From Welwitschia mirabilis (Eukaryota; Gnetophyta; Gnetopsida; Welwitschiales): DNA of 44,402 bases. Below the pieces are notes generated by a model. That model searched no databases, was not told the origin of the DNA, and saw nothing but the letters and a program-made list of their open reading frames with translations. Position numbers and translations under genes: made by a program. The DNA lies in the NCBI GenBank assembly GCA_051453625.1, contig JBOZIK010000001.1:14681907-14726308 (forward strand), given 5' to 3'. Positions 11,713-23,875 of this stretch are shown piece by piece (positions within the stretch are counted from its first letter, which is position 1; each line of letters begins with the position of its first letter).

Positions 11713-12132
11713 ATCTAATAATCATATCAAATGGCATTATTAAATGAGATGGGTTCAGCATTTAAGGTCAAGCGGAGCTTGCCATCATCATGATCATGAG
11801 ATTTATGTGAGTCATGTCTAGTTATTATTTAATCCTTCTCATCATCATGAACATCTTAGAAAGTAGACTATAACCAAGTATTTCGATGTCATCTCTAAAT
11901 AGTATTAGCTTCTTTAATTGAAAAACCTACCAAATTACTATTAAAACTATGATTAATAATGCTAATAATACTAAGTTACTCAATTCCTATAGGTTGTAAA
12001 ATGAATGTACTAATAAAAAGAATTAAATCATTAATGATTACCACATTTACCCCTTTACCCATAGGACCCCAAGCATCTAATATGATTAGTAGGTTAGAAT
12101 AGGAAGAAGCTTTTAAGGATTAAGCTAAAAAT
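11713..12132 (-). other. Copia linker between integrase and reverse transcriptase
   Basis: Lies between the two pol domains of the minus-strand element. Copia polyproteins have a poorly conserved, hydrophilic linker here, and no motif is recognised. Confidence 0.4.
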
Positions 12133-13660
12133 TATTGTGTGAAGTATCTACAAATACAACATCACAAGAAATAATGATTTTACAATACTCATAAAAATAT
12201 ACTCAATAACTCTTCTAGTGAGCTAGATATTCTAGAAATATGTCAATGCATGCATGTCCTCTAAATTTGTCATGATGTTTTGTTAGGATATGTATGTAGC
12301 ACTTAGAATAAAAAGTATGAAAAATGGTATAATTTGAATTGAATTCATATTAATTTTTAACCAAAAACATTTCCTTTTTAACATAGTGACCAATATGATT
12401 ATTAAGATGTACTACTGTGTTCATTGATTTATCCCAAAGATAGGTCTTACAACCACTTACATCATGAAATATGCGATATTCATGATAGTGTGATTAAGTC
12501 ATCTAGCAATGTCATCTTATTTGAGTATTCCTAGATAGGTATTTAAATGTAAAATTTCTTTAAAATTAAAAAGGTCCTTAAACTCAAAAGATGTATACTT
12601 GCCATCATTACTAAAGTGGAAACATTTAATTTGGTAGTTGTTTTTTTTCTACTTTAGTTTTAAACTTCTTGAAAATATCCAAAGTTTGTGATTTAGATTT
12701 GATGCAATACAGTCAAGTCATTCATGAATAATCATCAATAAAGGATANNNNNNNNNNNNNNNNNNNNNNNNNNNNNNNNNNNNNNNNNNNNNNNNNNNNN
12801 NNNNNNNNNNNNNNNNNNNNNNNNNNNNNNNNNNNNNNNNNNNNNNNAACTCTTCTAGTGAGCTAGATATTCCAGAAATATACCAATGCATGCATGTCCT
12901 CTAAATTTGTCATGATGTTTTGTTAGGATATGCATGTAGCACTTGGAATAAAAAGTATGAAAAATGGTATAATTTGAATTGAATTCATATCAATTTTTAG
13001 CCAAAAACATTTTCTTTTTAACATAGTAACCAATATGATTATTGAGATGTACTATTGTGTCCATTGCTTTATCCTAAAGATAGGTCTTACAACCACTTAC
13101 ATCATGAAATATGCAATATTCATGATAATGTGATTAAGTCATCTAGTAATGTCATCTTATTGGAGTATTCCTAGATAGGTATTTAAATGTAAAATTTCTT
13201 TAAAAGTAAAAATGTCCTTAACTCAAAAGATGTATACTTGCCATCATTACTAAAGTGGAAACATTTAATTTTGTAGTTTGTTTTTTTCCTATTTTAGTTT
13301 TAATCTTCTTGAAAATATCCAAAGTCTATGATTTAGATTTGATGTAATACATCCAAGTTATTCATGAATAATCATCAATAAAGGATATGAAGTAATAAAG
13401 GCCTTAGAGTATGGAAAGTAGCATAAGTTCATATAGATTAATATGTAGAAGAAAAATTCTTCAATTGGTATACCATTTACTTAGTGAAATTTATTATCTA
13501 GTTACTTTACCCTTAATACATGTTTCATAATGAAGAAAATCTCACAGGATGGACAAAAGAAGCCAATGGTTATTCTCACACATTATATTCATTATAAGAA
13601 AAGTAGGATCTCCTAGTTGAGTATGTCACACTAGTAAGAAAGAAAGCTCTTCTTATGAAA
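12133..13660 (-). pseudogene. Copia GAG-pre-integrase and integrase remnant
   Basis: On the minus strand, TQLGDPTFLIMN and an E-T-C-I-K-G-K-V-T-R segment (about 13590-13500) match the GAG-pre-integrase zinc-binding region, where the family has L-W-H-x-R-L-G-H and C-x-x-C-x-x-G-K. Then GLYYFISFIDDYS (FIDDYS at 13382-13365 and again at 12742-12725) is the first D of the D-D-E integrase core. At its C-terminal end, KFRGHACIDIFLEYLAH and CKIIISCDVVFVDTS (about 12265-12150) match the copia integrase tail, where the family has K-x-x-x-C-x-F-x-G-Y and I-x-x-S-R-D-V-x-F. Stops are TAG, TAA and TGA. The first histidine of the zinc site has become aspartate (LGD). The gap at 12748-12847 with 540 bp duplicates repeats the middle part. 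Confidence 0.8.
12208..13387. repeat. Direct duplicate flanking 100-N gap (540 bp)
   Basis: 12208-12747 and 12848-13387 are the same length and align base by base with scattered substitutions. Both begin AACTCTTCTAGTGAGCTAG and end CATCAATAAAGGATA, abutting the gap. Confidence 0.93.
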
Positions 13661-14479
13661 TTATCTAAGTTATCTCTCATATTCTATCAAAACTATGAAG
13701 AGAAGTGAGCTTTTCATTCATGTAGTCTTTCATAATGAATTGGTGATTATTATCATAATTATCCACCAATTACTTTATCATATAAATAGAATGATCTTTT
13801 TGTAAGAGAGTTAAGAGCAATAGAAAATGCAATCTCAAAGAAGACACATATAGAACATGTAAAATGGTCTATGAAGAGAGTGATGGTAAGTCAAGGATAA
13901 TTGAATCATAAACGTCCATAAGTGACAGTGTTCTATCTATCAAAGAAACATGACTTGGTACTTGACGAAGTCCTTAAAATAATCACATCAATATTTTATA
14001 TCTTGCATTATTTCTATGTTAAGAATCCATGTTTCATTCTAAGGTACATGCTTGCTCATACCAATAAAGTCAACATTTTCAAAAACAACATTAAATTTAA
14101 AATTATTAGCATTATTAAAAAAAATTAAATTCTTTAGTAACTACATTTTCCTTAGGTGTAGACTTTATCTTCTCTTAAGATATCATATATAAGTCAGTGG
14201 TATGCTTATTTTCTGCATTTGAGTAATTATATGTCTTCTTCCTAAAATTCATAGTATTTTAAACTTGCTTTTTATTTTTTTGAGTTTAGTTGGGATTCTT
14301 ATTCTGATTTTTTTGTGAATCCTTACTTTTATCATAATGTAAACTTTATGGATATAATTTGCTATTAAACTATATATCTTAATAAGTAGGATTATATGAA
14401 TAAGAAACTTTGAACGTAGCATTAGAGAAAGAAGATCCTATGAAGTTAAACTGAGATTCAGCAAAACTAGTATTCTTAT
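13661..14479 (-). pseudogene. Copia protease tail and gag-pol linker remnant
   Basis: The minus frame around 13960-13790 reads SLIDRTLSLMDVYDSIILDL and then ILHVLYVSSLRLHFLLLL. This corresponds to the C-terminal half of copia protease, where the family has a glycine-rich turn followed by V-L-x-V-P-x-L-x-x-N-L-L-S-V. The catalytic D-S/T-G is not visible; it should lie near 14050-14150, where the frame is lost. The rest up to 14479 is too decayed to assign. A 68-codon + strand frame at 13922-14128 is the antisense shadow of this region. Confidence 0.55.
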
Positions 14480-15013
14480 TAAGCATATCAAAAATCATAT
14501 TATTCAACTACTTACTATCATGTGATGACATAATATAGCCATAAAAAAAGGAGTCTTTCAAATAATAGTAGATCAAGTTGATACAATAAATGTAAACTTA
14601 TTTTTTTAAGTTAATATCTATTACTTTTTCCTTGATGTCTTACATCTGTGTAATAAGTTATATCATCTTGCTCCTTTTATAACATAAACTATTCATGTGA
14701 GTTAGAAGATTAAGAAAATCTAGATCATTATTTGAGTATAATGTATCATATAAGGTATAAAAATTAGTATAGCTTATTTTGGTTTGATCAACTAACTTCT
14801 TGTGTTGATAGATGATTAGTTTTAACATAATCTCTATCCATTTGGAATCGATATCTTATCAAGTAGTTTTTTCAACCTCATTCTAAATAGTTATATAGTC
14901 ATGTGCTAAAAAATCCTTCTCATAACCATAAATGTACATGGTTAATATAAAATTATTATTCCCATCCTTTCATTACTAATCATCTTCAAGAGTAACTCTA
15001 ATGTTGGCCATGA
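14480..15013 (-). pseudogene. Copia gag (UBN2-like) N-terminal remnant
   Basis: An ATG on the minus strand at 15013 begins MANIRVTLEDD and is followed by stops, then FILTMYIYGYEKDFLAHDYI, KWIEIMLKLIIYQHKKLVDQ and a leucine-rich stretch with NSLCYKRSK. Position (upstream of protease and integrase), hydrophobic helical content and a lysine-rich end fit the copia gag core, but motif identity is weak. A zinc knuckle was not found. The start is a reasonable gag start, but it cannot be proven because of the decay. Confidence 0.45.
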
Positions 15014-15720
15014 TTCCATTAGTAAGTATAAGTATGAATAACTCTAACAACTACTAAAATTGTCCTTTAAAGAGTATGATGAAGATGCCATGGAGGAAAT
15101 AAGATGAAAATCAAAAGATAGTTGAAAAGCTATGAGGTAAATTCATGACTTAAAGGGATTTTCTTACATTCATAATACAAAGTAATTTATTTATCACATA
15201 AAGAAATCTTATCAAACCCCATAATGGGTAAGAGAGATAAAGACAAAGAAATGATATACTCATAATAAAATGGATTTTTTTCTCATCCACAATTTCAAGT
15301 GATCTATCCAAATTACAATCTAATTAAAGAAAAGAGACAAAGTGTTATGATGGAGAGGTATGATAATAGAAAAAGAGGATTAAGCCCATAAAATAAAGTG
15401 ATCTATTCAAACCACAAATTATGACAACTAAAAAATTCCCCTAACAAGAGAGAACCTACATGCATGAGAAATAAACCAAATTTATTTTATTAAAATTTCT
15501 TAATATCAGTGAGGTAACTTTTAAAAAAGGAGATCTAAATTAGTTATTAAGTGATTAAAATACTAAAATTGGTTAATTTTAAAGTTTTCTTTCAAATCCT
15601 ATTATTTACCACATTTATTTCAAGTGGATTACCCTTGTCTCTAAAAAAAGTAAAGAAACAAATGTGAAGCATATTAGTAGGGCTTCTAAGTTGTTTACCA
15701 CTTTTAATTATCTCAGTTAT
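15014..15720. other. Stretch upstream of the minus-strand copia gag
   Basis: Should hold the leader and 5' LTR of the minus-strand element. No clear primer-binding site is present: AGCTATGAGGTAAAT at 15136 only loosely resembles the complement of a Met-tRNA site. No repeat partner was found. Confidence 0.3.
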
Positions 15721-15726
15721 GTAACC

Positions 15727-15756
15727 AACTTAAGGGGGAGTACCATGTAATGTTGG
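15727..15756 (+). promoter_or_regulatory. Copia-like polypurine tract and possible 3' LTR start
   Basis: AACTTAAGGGGGAGTACCAT is followed by TGTTGG at 15751. Plant copia elements typically have an A/G-rich tract with a G5 run just before a 3' LTR beginning TGTTG. This is a rare G5 run in very AT-rich DNA and marks the end of another, + strand, copia element whose coding region is not recognisable upstream. Confidence 0.45.
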
Positions 15757-18059
15757 TAACCTAATTATATCTTAAATTTGGTAAAGTTTAAAATTATATT
15801 AAATCTATATCTTTTGGTAACCAATAAAGTAAAACCTACCACTATGTCTCTAGACTTTACCTAATATACCCTTAAATATCAAGGCATACATGGGAATCAA
15901 AACCTCAAGATGTCTATCCCTATGGCTCAAAATTTATAATTATAATAGTTAGGACTATACAATAAGCTTTAGAATAAAGTTTAAATCCCAACACAGATCT
16001 ATGTTTAACTAAGACTCCTTATTCCTACCACTGATCAAAACTTATGGCTAGTAAAAATTATTTAAGAATTTATAATAAAAAGTGATTTTTATTTTTAAAG
16101 TTTTAATTATAATTAAACTTAAAATTAATGTATGATAAAAGCAAAGGAAATTAAGAGAGAGGTACACCAAAATATAAGAAAAAGATAAAAGCATGGAATT
16201 TGATATAGTTAAGTAAAGTAAGTCTTGCTTAACATTTCTATTCAATATGATCTATCTAAATTAGAGGAAAACCTGAGTTATCATAGAGAAAAATCAAGTT
16301 TAATGGATCTTAATCACATTCCAAGTTAACTTGATGAGAGATATTTAGCTTATAAAACTTGAAAATGTCAAAATCACAAGAGAAAACTTTAAACAAGAAA
16401 AGAGAGTTAAAAGAACTAAGAAAAAAAGCTTAAAAGATTAAATTAAAAGATCTTATTTAACATTCCAACTTGATTCGATAACAAAAGGTGAGTCTTAGAT
16501 TTACAATTTTGAAAAGATGCCTAAGAGATTTAAATAAAGCTAAAAAACTCAAAAAAAGAAAAAGAAGAAATGCACAAAACTATGCATGTGCATGAAATAG
16601 GGGCAAAAGCTAGATAATTACTAGCTAAACTATAAGCATGTAAGAGAGGGCCAAATCATAGTCCAAAAATGCATATGCACAAGCCTAACAAGACATGGTC
16701 GTAGAGAAGCAATAAATTTATATGTGCACTCAAAAATATGAATAAAAATCCTAAAATTATTAAATGCACATATGCCTCAAACTTTAAAAAATTTAACAAA
16801 TTTTAAAATTCCATCTTAAAAATATAATATCTAGCTTATAAAACTATTTTGTTATTTGGTTTATTTTTGAAAGCTTGAATCTTTTCACTTAAAATATAGA
16901 ATTAAGCTTGGTGAAATAGTGATGGTGCCTTTGCAAGCAATAAAAATAAAAAATCACATGATTAATATTCAAACATATTCCACAAATCAATAGTCAAAAC
17001 ATGGAAGATAAAGCATAAATCAAGTTGCTACTTCCATGGCATTCTCCTCCACAGCATCTTTGCACTCATAAAGAAGGATGTAAGGTGAATGAAATGGGAG
17101 AAAAACTATAAAAAAAAAAATAAATTTTTGAAATTAATTAGATTCAATCATATTTTGATTCTTTTCTTCCTAATATTAGAAATTTCTATGTCTAGAACTT
17201 TGATAAGGAAGTGGCAATTGTTCTTTAATAATTCACCATATTCATCTAAGTGATAGACTATAGTAGCAATTTTTTCATCTCATATAGAAACAAAAATAAA
17301 ATGTTAGATTCAAATTAAAAAAGACATTTGTAAATGATCATGAGGCAGAGAAAATAAGGAGGCTAAAGTAAAGATAAATGTGACAAGAAAATTGGTGATA
17401 GGATATTACAATGAAACACAAGTGATTTTGTGGGATTTTAATAATCTTGCTAAGATAATAATTAAAATATTAGGTTTAAATTTAGTAAATCTAATGTAGC
17501 ATTAATTGTTAGTATAGGTTTAGATTTAGTGTAAATCTCATATGTATGTCATGTAAACAAAAGCCAGTAGCTAGACATCAAAGCCTATGGTTGATTCATA
17601 ATATTAAAATGGACCTATGTCATACCCTATGTTTTTTAGACATTAATTACTTGGATATGAGACATGTTAATATATTAATTCTTCTTCTTTAAATGCCTCC
17701 TCAAAATAAGATGGTATTTTAAGTATTTAAACTTAGTTTTTATCATTTTCATAATTTAACATAAAAATAGTAATAATTATTTTGTGAACATTTTTATGAG
17801 AGAATCAATTCATAATTTAAACTATCCAAATATTAAAAATAAATAACCTCATTATATAATAAATTTAAATAACATGGTAAAACTAATAAATTAAAATTTC
17901 AAGAGGATGTAATAATACATTTTACATCTTGTTCATTTAAATTCTTAGTAAACATGATAGATATGTTATATTATGAATAGACATCTTCTTCTTTATGGTG
18001 TTTTATTAATATATCCCATGTCCTCTTCTTCTTTGTGGTGTGTTATTAATAGATTCTAG
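15757..18059. other. AT-rich stretch, possible LTR then unassigned
   Basis: If the tract at 15727 is a true polypurine tract, the first part is an LTR beginning TGTTGGTAACC. I found no partner copy or CA end. The 65-codon minus frame at 16048-16245 is hydrophobic and AT-driven, with no sign of a gene. Nothing else is recognised. Confidence 0.3.
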
Positions 18060-18808
18060 GTATTATGAAATAAATGATCATGTGAATAAGTACATGTAAT
18101 CTTACCTAAAACCAAGAATGATAAATGAGTAGGTTTACTTCACGATAAAATTTATCTTCTTGAGATGTATAATAGCAGTTAATTTACAATATATTTATTG
18201 TTTTATTTATTTAAGTTAAAAAGTATTATCTCATTATATCAGATGATAGCTTTAAAATTTATGTATTTATGACATATTAATTATTTTATGCATTAGACTT
18301 AAAGATTTTATTACATTATGTCACATGACAATTTTGAGATTTATGCATTTATTTTTAGATGCATGACTTGAATTAATTAAAATNNNNNNNNNNNNNNNNN
18401 NNNNNNNNNNNNNNNNNNNNNNNNNNNNNNNNNNNNNNNNNNNNNNNNNNNNNNNNNNNNNNNNNNNNNNNNNNNNNNNNNNNGTATTATGAAATAACTA
18501 ATCATGTGAATAAGTACATGTAATCTTACCTAAAACTAAGAATGATAAATGAGTAGATTTACTTCACCATGAATTTTATCTTCTTGAGATGTGTAATAGC
18601 ACTTAATTTACAACATATTTATTTTTTTATTTATTTGAGTTAAAAGGTACTCTCTCATTATATCAGATGATAACTTTAAAATTTATGCATTTATAACATA
18701 TTAATTATTTTATGCATTGGACTCAAAGAGTTTATTACATTATGTCACATGACAATTTTGCGATTTGTGCATTTATTCTTTAGATGCATGACTTGAATTA
18801 ATTAAAAT
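18060..18808. repeat. Direct duplicate flanking 100-N gap (324 bp)
   Basis: 18060-18383 and 18484-18808 align throughout (start GTATTATGAAATAA, end GAATTAATTAAAAT) with about one difference per 15-20 bases. Both abut the gap. Confidence 0.92.
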
Positions 18809-19729
18809 GCTTATGATTCTATGAATGATTAAGAATAAGCTATCATGAGGAAATTATACATGTAATTAATCTTACTCATTAAGATAAAAAATTACTCATC
18901 CTAGTTAGGTACATAAGTCATAAGTATTATGTTTAAAGATCATTAAACTTAAAGGGAAGGGGTGAATGAGTTTGATCAAATGAAATATAATAAGTGAATA
19001 AACAAAATTTACAAAGAATATTGTACCAATTATGTGGTTTTATGACATGAGTATGTTGACACATAGAGGATAGATTTTTTACATACCTCTAGATATCCTT
19101 AACCTACAAAATAGTGGTTTTAGAGCATCACTAATCTTACAATTAATTGAGATGCTCCTCATAATTAATCACTCTCTTCTTCTTAGGAACTACAACAAAT
19201 CTATATTCAATAGTTATCTCAAGTACAAAACCAATTATAGTAGTAATACATATAAAGGTTATCTTATACCTTGTAATCCCAAAGCAATGGATTCTAGAAA
19301 AGATATACAAAAGCTTATGGACTAGAATATAAGCAATTGAATAATCAAATAGTCCTACAATGAAGTATTAAATCTATCAAAGAAAGAATTAAGAAGCCTA
19401 ATATGATGTTATAATGATAGCTTGAGTTCTCCTTAATGTAGTCACTCACAAAGATTGAGTATCAAAGTTGTAGGTATGGAAGTACTAGAGATCATATAAT
19501 GTCTTTCCTGATGGAGCCTTTTTTTATTAAATCCAATATATTTTAGCTTGTATAGTTGTAATCATTCATGTGAGTAAACCTCAAATCTTCATTCTTTGTG
19601 CCTTTTATACTTATAAGGTATTCTTAGCCTTTTCCTTTAATGATATAACTACCTAAATTATTTTGAATGTATTCTAATAATTATAAATAAATAGATTTAG
19701 TTATTTAATGGTCATTTTATTTTGTAACA
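18809..19729. other. AT-rich stretch without recognisable features
   Basis: No coding similarity, RNA gene or repeat boundary was seen on either strand. Confidence 0.35.
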
Positions 19730-20640
19730 ATTTTTTGGAATAGATGTCTTGGCTATCATAGATGTTTCTCATACATAGACATCTTTAATTTCAAAGACAT
19801 CTTTAGTTGACTTACCTATATTTCAACAAGATTCAAAATACTATGTCTCTAATCTTTAAACATCAATAATTTATTATGAAAAATTTATCTAGATCCATGG
19901 ATAATAAATAATTCATCTTTATTATTCTTTTAACATAATTGTATTTTGTCATCTATTTCAGTTTAGCATAGACCTTTTCACACTATAAAATGTCTTTCAT
20001 TAGTTCATTTAGTATTGATGTATTTACTAAGGTAGAGGTCTTTTGCCTATTTAAGCTTCATATTTAGTGTAAATGTATTTGTTCCTATAGACATCTTTGA
20101 ATAGACATCTTTAACATTATAGATATCTCTAGTCAACTTTGTCTAATCTTATGAATTCTGAGCTAAATATTCTATAATCTTTAGCTTTGTTTTCTAACCT
20201 ATTAATTAACTTAGACATTAAATTTGGCTAGATGGTAATTCTTATTTGTAATTTGAGTAACTTAGCAATCTAAAAGATGTCTTTGATACCCTGTCTGCAC
20301 ATTAATCACATTGTATTTAAGAAGCAACATTACTAAAATTGAGATTTTTTCAATAATGTCTTTTTTGGTATATAAAATTAAGTTATTACTAATTCCACAT
20401 ATCAATGATAAATCATGTAATTCTATGATTTTAAACTATGTGCCTTTTTTTTAATAATATGCAGATATCATTTTCTCTTTTGCAATAAAAGGAGATACTT
20501 CTCCTTTTTCATGCAAGTGCATTCCTTTCTTTCACCTATATTCCCATTATCTTGCTTATGTATATTAGAACTTAGAAGCTTGAAGCTAATGATTCTTGAG
20601 CTTAGAACTTCGTCAATCTTTATCTATCAAGGAATTACTA
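19730..20640 (+). repeat. Probable isolated LTR or LTR fragment
   Basis: Carries AGATGTCT at 19742 and 20275, and AGACATCT at 19777, 19795, 20089 and 20103. It shares the CTAGATGGTAAT / ATTACCATCTAG block with the LTR-like segment at 9.6-10.8 kb, but inverted. A TATA-like AATAAAAGGAGA at 20485 is followed by a pyrimidine-rich stretch, as in plant LTR promoters (see next entry). Ends TG...CA were not fixed. Solo LTR or truncated element cannot be told apart. Confidence 0.35.
20481..20510 (+). promoter_or_regulatory. TATA-like box inside a perfect 9-bp hairpin
   Basis: AAAAGGAGA (20487-20495), loop TACT, TCTCCTTTT (20500-20508) form a perfect stem. The sequence TGCAATAAAAGGAG resembles the TATA region of copia LTR promoters, which often read TATAAAAGGAG. 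Promoter activity is inferred only from the position in an LTR-like segment. Confidence 0.35.
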
Positions 20641-21855
20641 ATCTTTTCAAGTAAGCACCTTTACTCAAGTTATTCCTATGATCTCTTTTAAGATTATAGT
20701 AGAGTGATGAAAATATTATATTAAAGAATTATTTATAGTTATCATAGCATTATGTTATAAAAAATGTATTTCCCTGCATTGGCTCTCACCAAGATACTAA
20801 GGAGAAATGAGGAGTCTATACTTGGTGATAAACGTTACGATTGGATGAGTTTAGCCAAGTCTCTAAGGGGTTCACTATATAAATTTGTGTATCCATGTTT
20901 GTTTTTATTAATAAACATATTTAATATTGTATTTTTCATTAATTATAAATTATATCAATCTTATTAGGGGTAAAAAATCTAATGCTCAAAGTCTCTTTTA
21001 GGATAACACTTCTTCATGATAATCCCAAGGCTTATTTTAAATGCCTTTGTGCATTGCTTTTTCTTTTCTATATTAATTTGAATTAGTAATATTCAGCTGA
21101 GGCATCTATTTTAGCTAGTATATTCATTATTTACTTGTAGAATTGTTACCATGTTTGTATAGCAGAAGTTAAAGTTTCAGAATTGAAGAATAGGTTATGT
21201 ATACTATACCTCATAAAATAGCAAATATAAATTAGTGAAATTTTTTTTGTAAGTCTAAGATTATGTTATGTTTATAAAAATTTGAAAATAGTAATTTTTT
21301 AATATCTAATAATTTTTAAGAAACTTATCCATAAAAATGGATAAGAAGATAAAATAAAAAATATTCAGTAATTAATTTTAGTTTTTGTAACTAATAATTA
21401 AGATATTTTAAATACTGAGTATTCTACATTGTAGATAATTAAATAATATTTTCAAAAAATATTAAATCACATAAAATCTCAATGTAATTTGAAAGTCATG
21501 ATTATTTTAGTGTAGTATGGTAGAGCTATAATTTTGAAAAATTTAACAATTTTTAACCTTAAATCATGATCTTAAAAATAATACTTTTAGAATTCACAAA
21601 TAGCTTAAGTTAGTTTGTAAATCTAATTGTCACTATATTTTATGAAAACTAATATAATTTATTTTTTCTTTATAATTAATGAATTATTAGGTTTTGATTA
21701 TGATGTATCCTTAAGCCCAAAAACTTTATAATTAATGTTATAAATTATAATAATTATTAAATAAAATTACACAGGTAATTTAAGTATATAATATATGTTA
21801 TTATGATAACCTTAAGTTACATTTTTTGATCATAATATTTTATTAGGAAAAATTC
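20641..21855. other. AT-rich stretch without a supported gene
   Basis: A 67-codon + frame at 20764-20967 begins MYFPALALTKILRRNEES. It has a plausible first half and then a hydrophobic AT-driven tail. It has no recognisable domain and no flanking gene signals, so I leave it as chance or an old fragment. Confidence 0.3.
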
Positions 21856-22565
21856 TTATTCTTCCTTACTTTGAATATGCATGATTATAAAGGCTTTAAC
21901 CTTAGTATTTTAAATAACACATATACTCTTTAATTTATTATTTATTTTCTTTAGTTATGCTATATTTGCATGAGTCTTAAATAAAGAATTATGTCTTACT
22001 AGCTATTCTTAAGCTATACTTTCTTTTGTTTATCTTCATTACAAATAAATAAAGTAGATTGTCATAAGCATGGAATAATGCATTTAGGATTGGCATAGCT
22101 CCAGATATGGATTATTTTTCTTTAAGTATATTCTTAAGATGTGGCTTGATACATTTTAGANNNNNNNNNNNNNNNNNNNNNNNNNNNNNNNNNNNNNNNN
22201 NNNNNNNNNNNNNNNNNNNNNNNNNNNNNNNNNNNNNNNNNNNNNNNNNNNNNNNNNNNNTTATTCTTCCTTACTTTGAATATGCATGATTATAAAGGCT
22301 TTCACCTTAGTAGTTTAAATAAGACATATACTCTTTAATTTATTATTTATTTTCTTTAGTTATGCTATATCTACATGAGTTTTAAATAAATAATTATGTC
22401 TTACTAACTATGCTTAAGCTATACTTTCTTTTTTTTATCTTCATTACAAATAAATAGAACAGATTGTCATAAGCATGGAACAATGCTTTTAGGATTGGCA
22501 TAGCTCCAGATATGGATTAGTTTTCTTTAAGTATATTCTTAAGATGTAGCTTGATACATTTTAGA
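21856..22565. repeat. Direct duplicate flanking 100-N gap (305 bp)
   Basis: 21856-22160 and 22261-22565 are equal in length and near-identical (start TTATTCTTCCTTAC, end TTGATACATTTTAGA), abutting the gap. Confidence 0.93.
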
Positions 22566-23268
22566 TATTATTATTATGATTATAAATAAGAAAAGAATAT
22601 TTTCTTTATTTAGATTTTCATTACTATAATCCTAAGGATAAAGATATTTTAATATGTTTTTTTTGCTCTTTTTATTTGTCTAAAATGAACTCTGTGATGA
22701 TTAGAATTATTATAGTAAAGTAAATAATCCATTAAATATCTATATTATATAGAATTATATGTATGCATTTATGTGTTGTATTCGTTAAATAAAACTAAAT
22801 CAAGATAATTCTAACAATAATCATCCCCATACTTGGACTTCGTCATTGAGGATGGCTGCATTACTTTAACATACAATACCCTTCTAAAAGTGTATTTAAT
22901 TACTAATATCTTATCCTACCCATGTATAAACTTACTCTCACTTAATATCATAAGCCATTGATATCAATGGATCATATTGCACCATCTAAATATGTTTCAA
23001 GGAAGCAAGAGTCACTTGTAAGCATGCATCCATCTTGCATACTGCTTGTCACCTATATTAGAAATATATTGAGGTGAAATGTAAGCCTATGAAATTGATC
23101 CCATCTATGCTTTTATAGTTTAACACCTTAATCAAAATCAACTCACACTTAGAGGATGGCTTGATATCGAGTTGGAATGCCATTAATGGGAGTTGAAACC
23201 TCCTATTTATTGGTTAGGTACTATCCATAAACTTCTTCATGTATATCTTATAATATGTTTTCATCCAC
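22566..23268. other. Non-repetitive-looking, unannotated stretch
   Basis: From about 22800 the base composition is less extreme and no repeat copy is seen elsewhere in the window. It contains the palindrome at 22955. No exon with convincing coding character was found. Confidence 0.3.
22955..22970. repeat. Perfect 16-bp palindrome
   Basis: CCATTGATATCAATGG equals its own reverse complement. It could be a dimeric factor site or chance; nothing around it decides. Confidence 0.9.
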
Positions 23269-23500
23269 CACTAGAATTTTAATCTATTTAGGCATTTATT
23301 TTTAATAAAATCTTAAATAAAAGATTTAAAAAAAGATTTTTAAGATTTTTTTATGCAAATGCCTTAATAACAGACTTGGAATTCTTTTCAAGGAATTTAA
23401 AAAAAAAGCCTTAATACTAAGGTATTTCCTGATAAACGCCTTAAAACGATGGCTAATAAAGCATTCATATTTAAATACCTTAGAAGACTACTTTTACTTT
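23269..23500 (+). mobile_element. Possible CACTA-type transposon end
   Basis: CACTAGAATTTTAATC at 23269 is followed by short, spaced, related motifs: ATGCCTTAATAAC, AAGCCTTAATACT, ACGCCTTAAAACG and ATACCTTAGAAG. CACTA elements start with CACTA and have arrays of short subterminal repeats bound by their transposase. No matching inverted terminus (TAGTG) with the same repeats was located, and no transposase is present, so this is only suggestive. Confidence 0.22.
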
Positions 23501-23668
23501 AATAAAAAAAAATTTATTTCATTTCTTTTAATTTTATTTTACACTTCCCTTCTACACTTCATTTTCTTAATTAATAGAAGTGACGGATTCTCTTAATCCT
23601 TTAACTGAATAGATTTACTCAATCCTTCGATTGAATGAAGAACTTTAATAGTAATGTCATCCTACAGA

Positions 23669-23673
<5 letters not shown>

Positions 23674-23711
<38 letters not shown>

Positions 23712-23811
23712 NNNNNNNNNNNNNNNNNNNNNNNNNNNNNNNNNNNNNNNNNNNNNNNNNNNNNNNNNNNNNNNNNNNNNNNNNNNNNNNNNNNNNNNNN
23801 NNNNNNNNNNN

Positions 23812-23875
<64 letters not shown>

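Larger units (their letters stand above)
10804..15013 (-). mobile_element. Decayed Ty1/copia gag-pol (minus strand)
   Basis: Read from 15013 leftwards the order is gag, protease tail, GAG-pre-integrase, integrase, reverse transcriptase. That is the copia order, with integrase before reverse transcriptase. The frame ends near 10804 inside the region after the reverse transcriptase, and no RNase H follows on this strand. Stops (mostly TAG/TGA/TAA) and frameshifts are spread throughout. LTRs, primer-binding site and polypurine tract for this element were not found. A copia RNase H in the opposite direction lies at 8505-8962. The stretch 12208-13387 contains a 540 bp contig-overlap duplication, so the true element is shorter than it appears. 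Confidence 0.75.

Noticed and set aside
15134-15150. Primer-binding site for the minus-strand copia at 10.8-15.0 kb
   Set aside because: AGCTATGAGGTAAA matches the expected complement too poorly.
20764-20967. 67-codon + frame starting MYFPALALTK
   Set aside because: No domain, AT-driven hydrophobic tail, no gene context; kept only as a remark.
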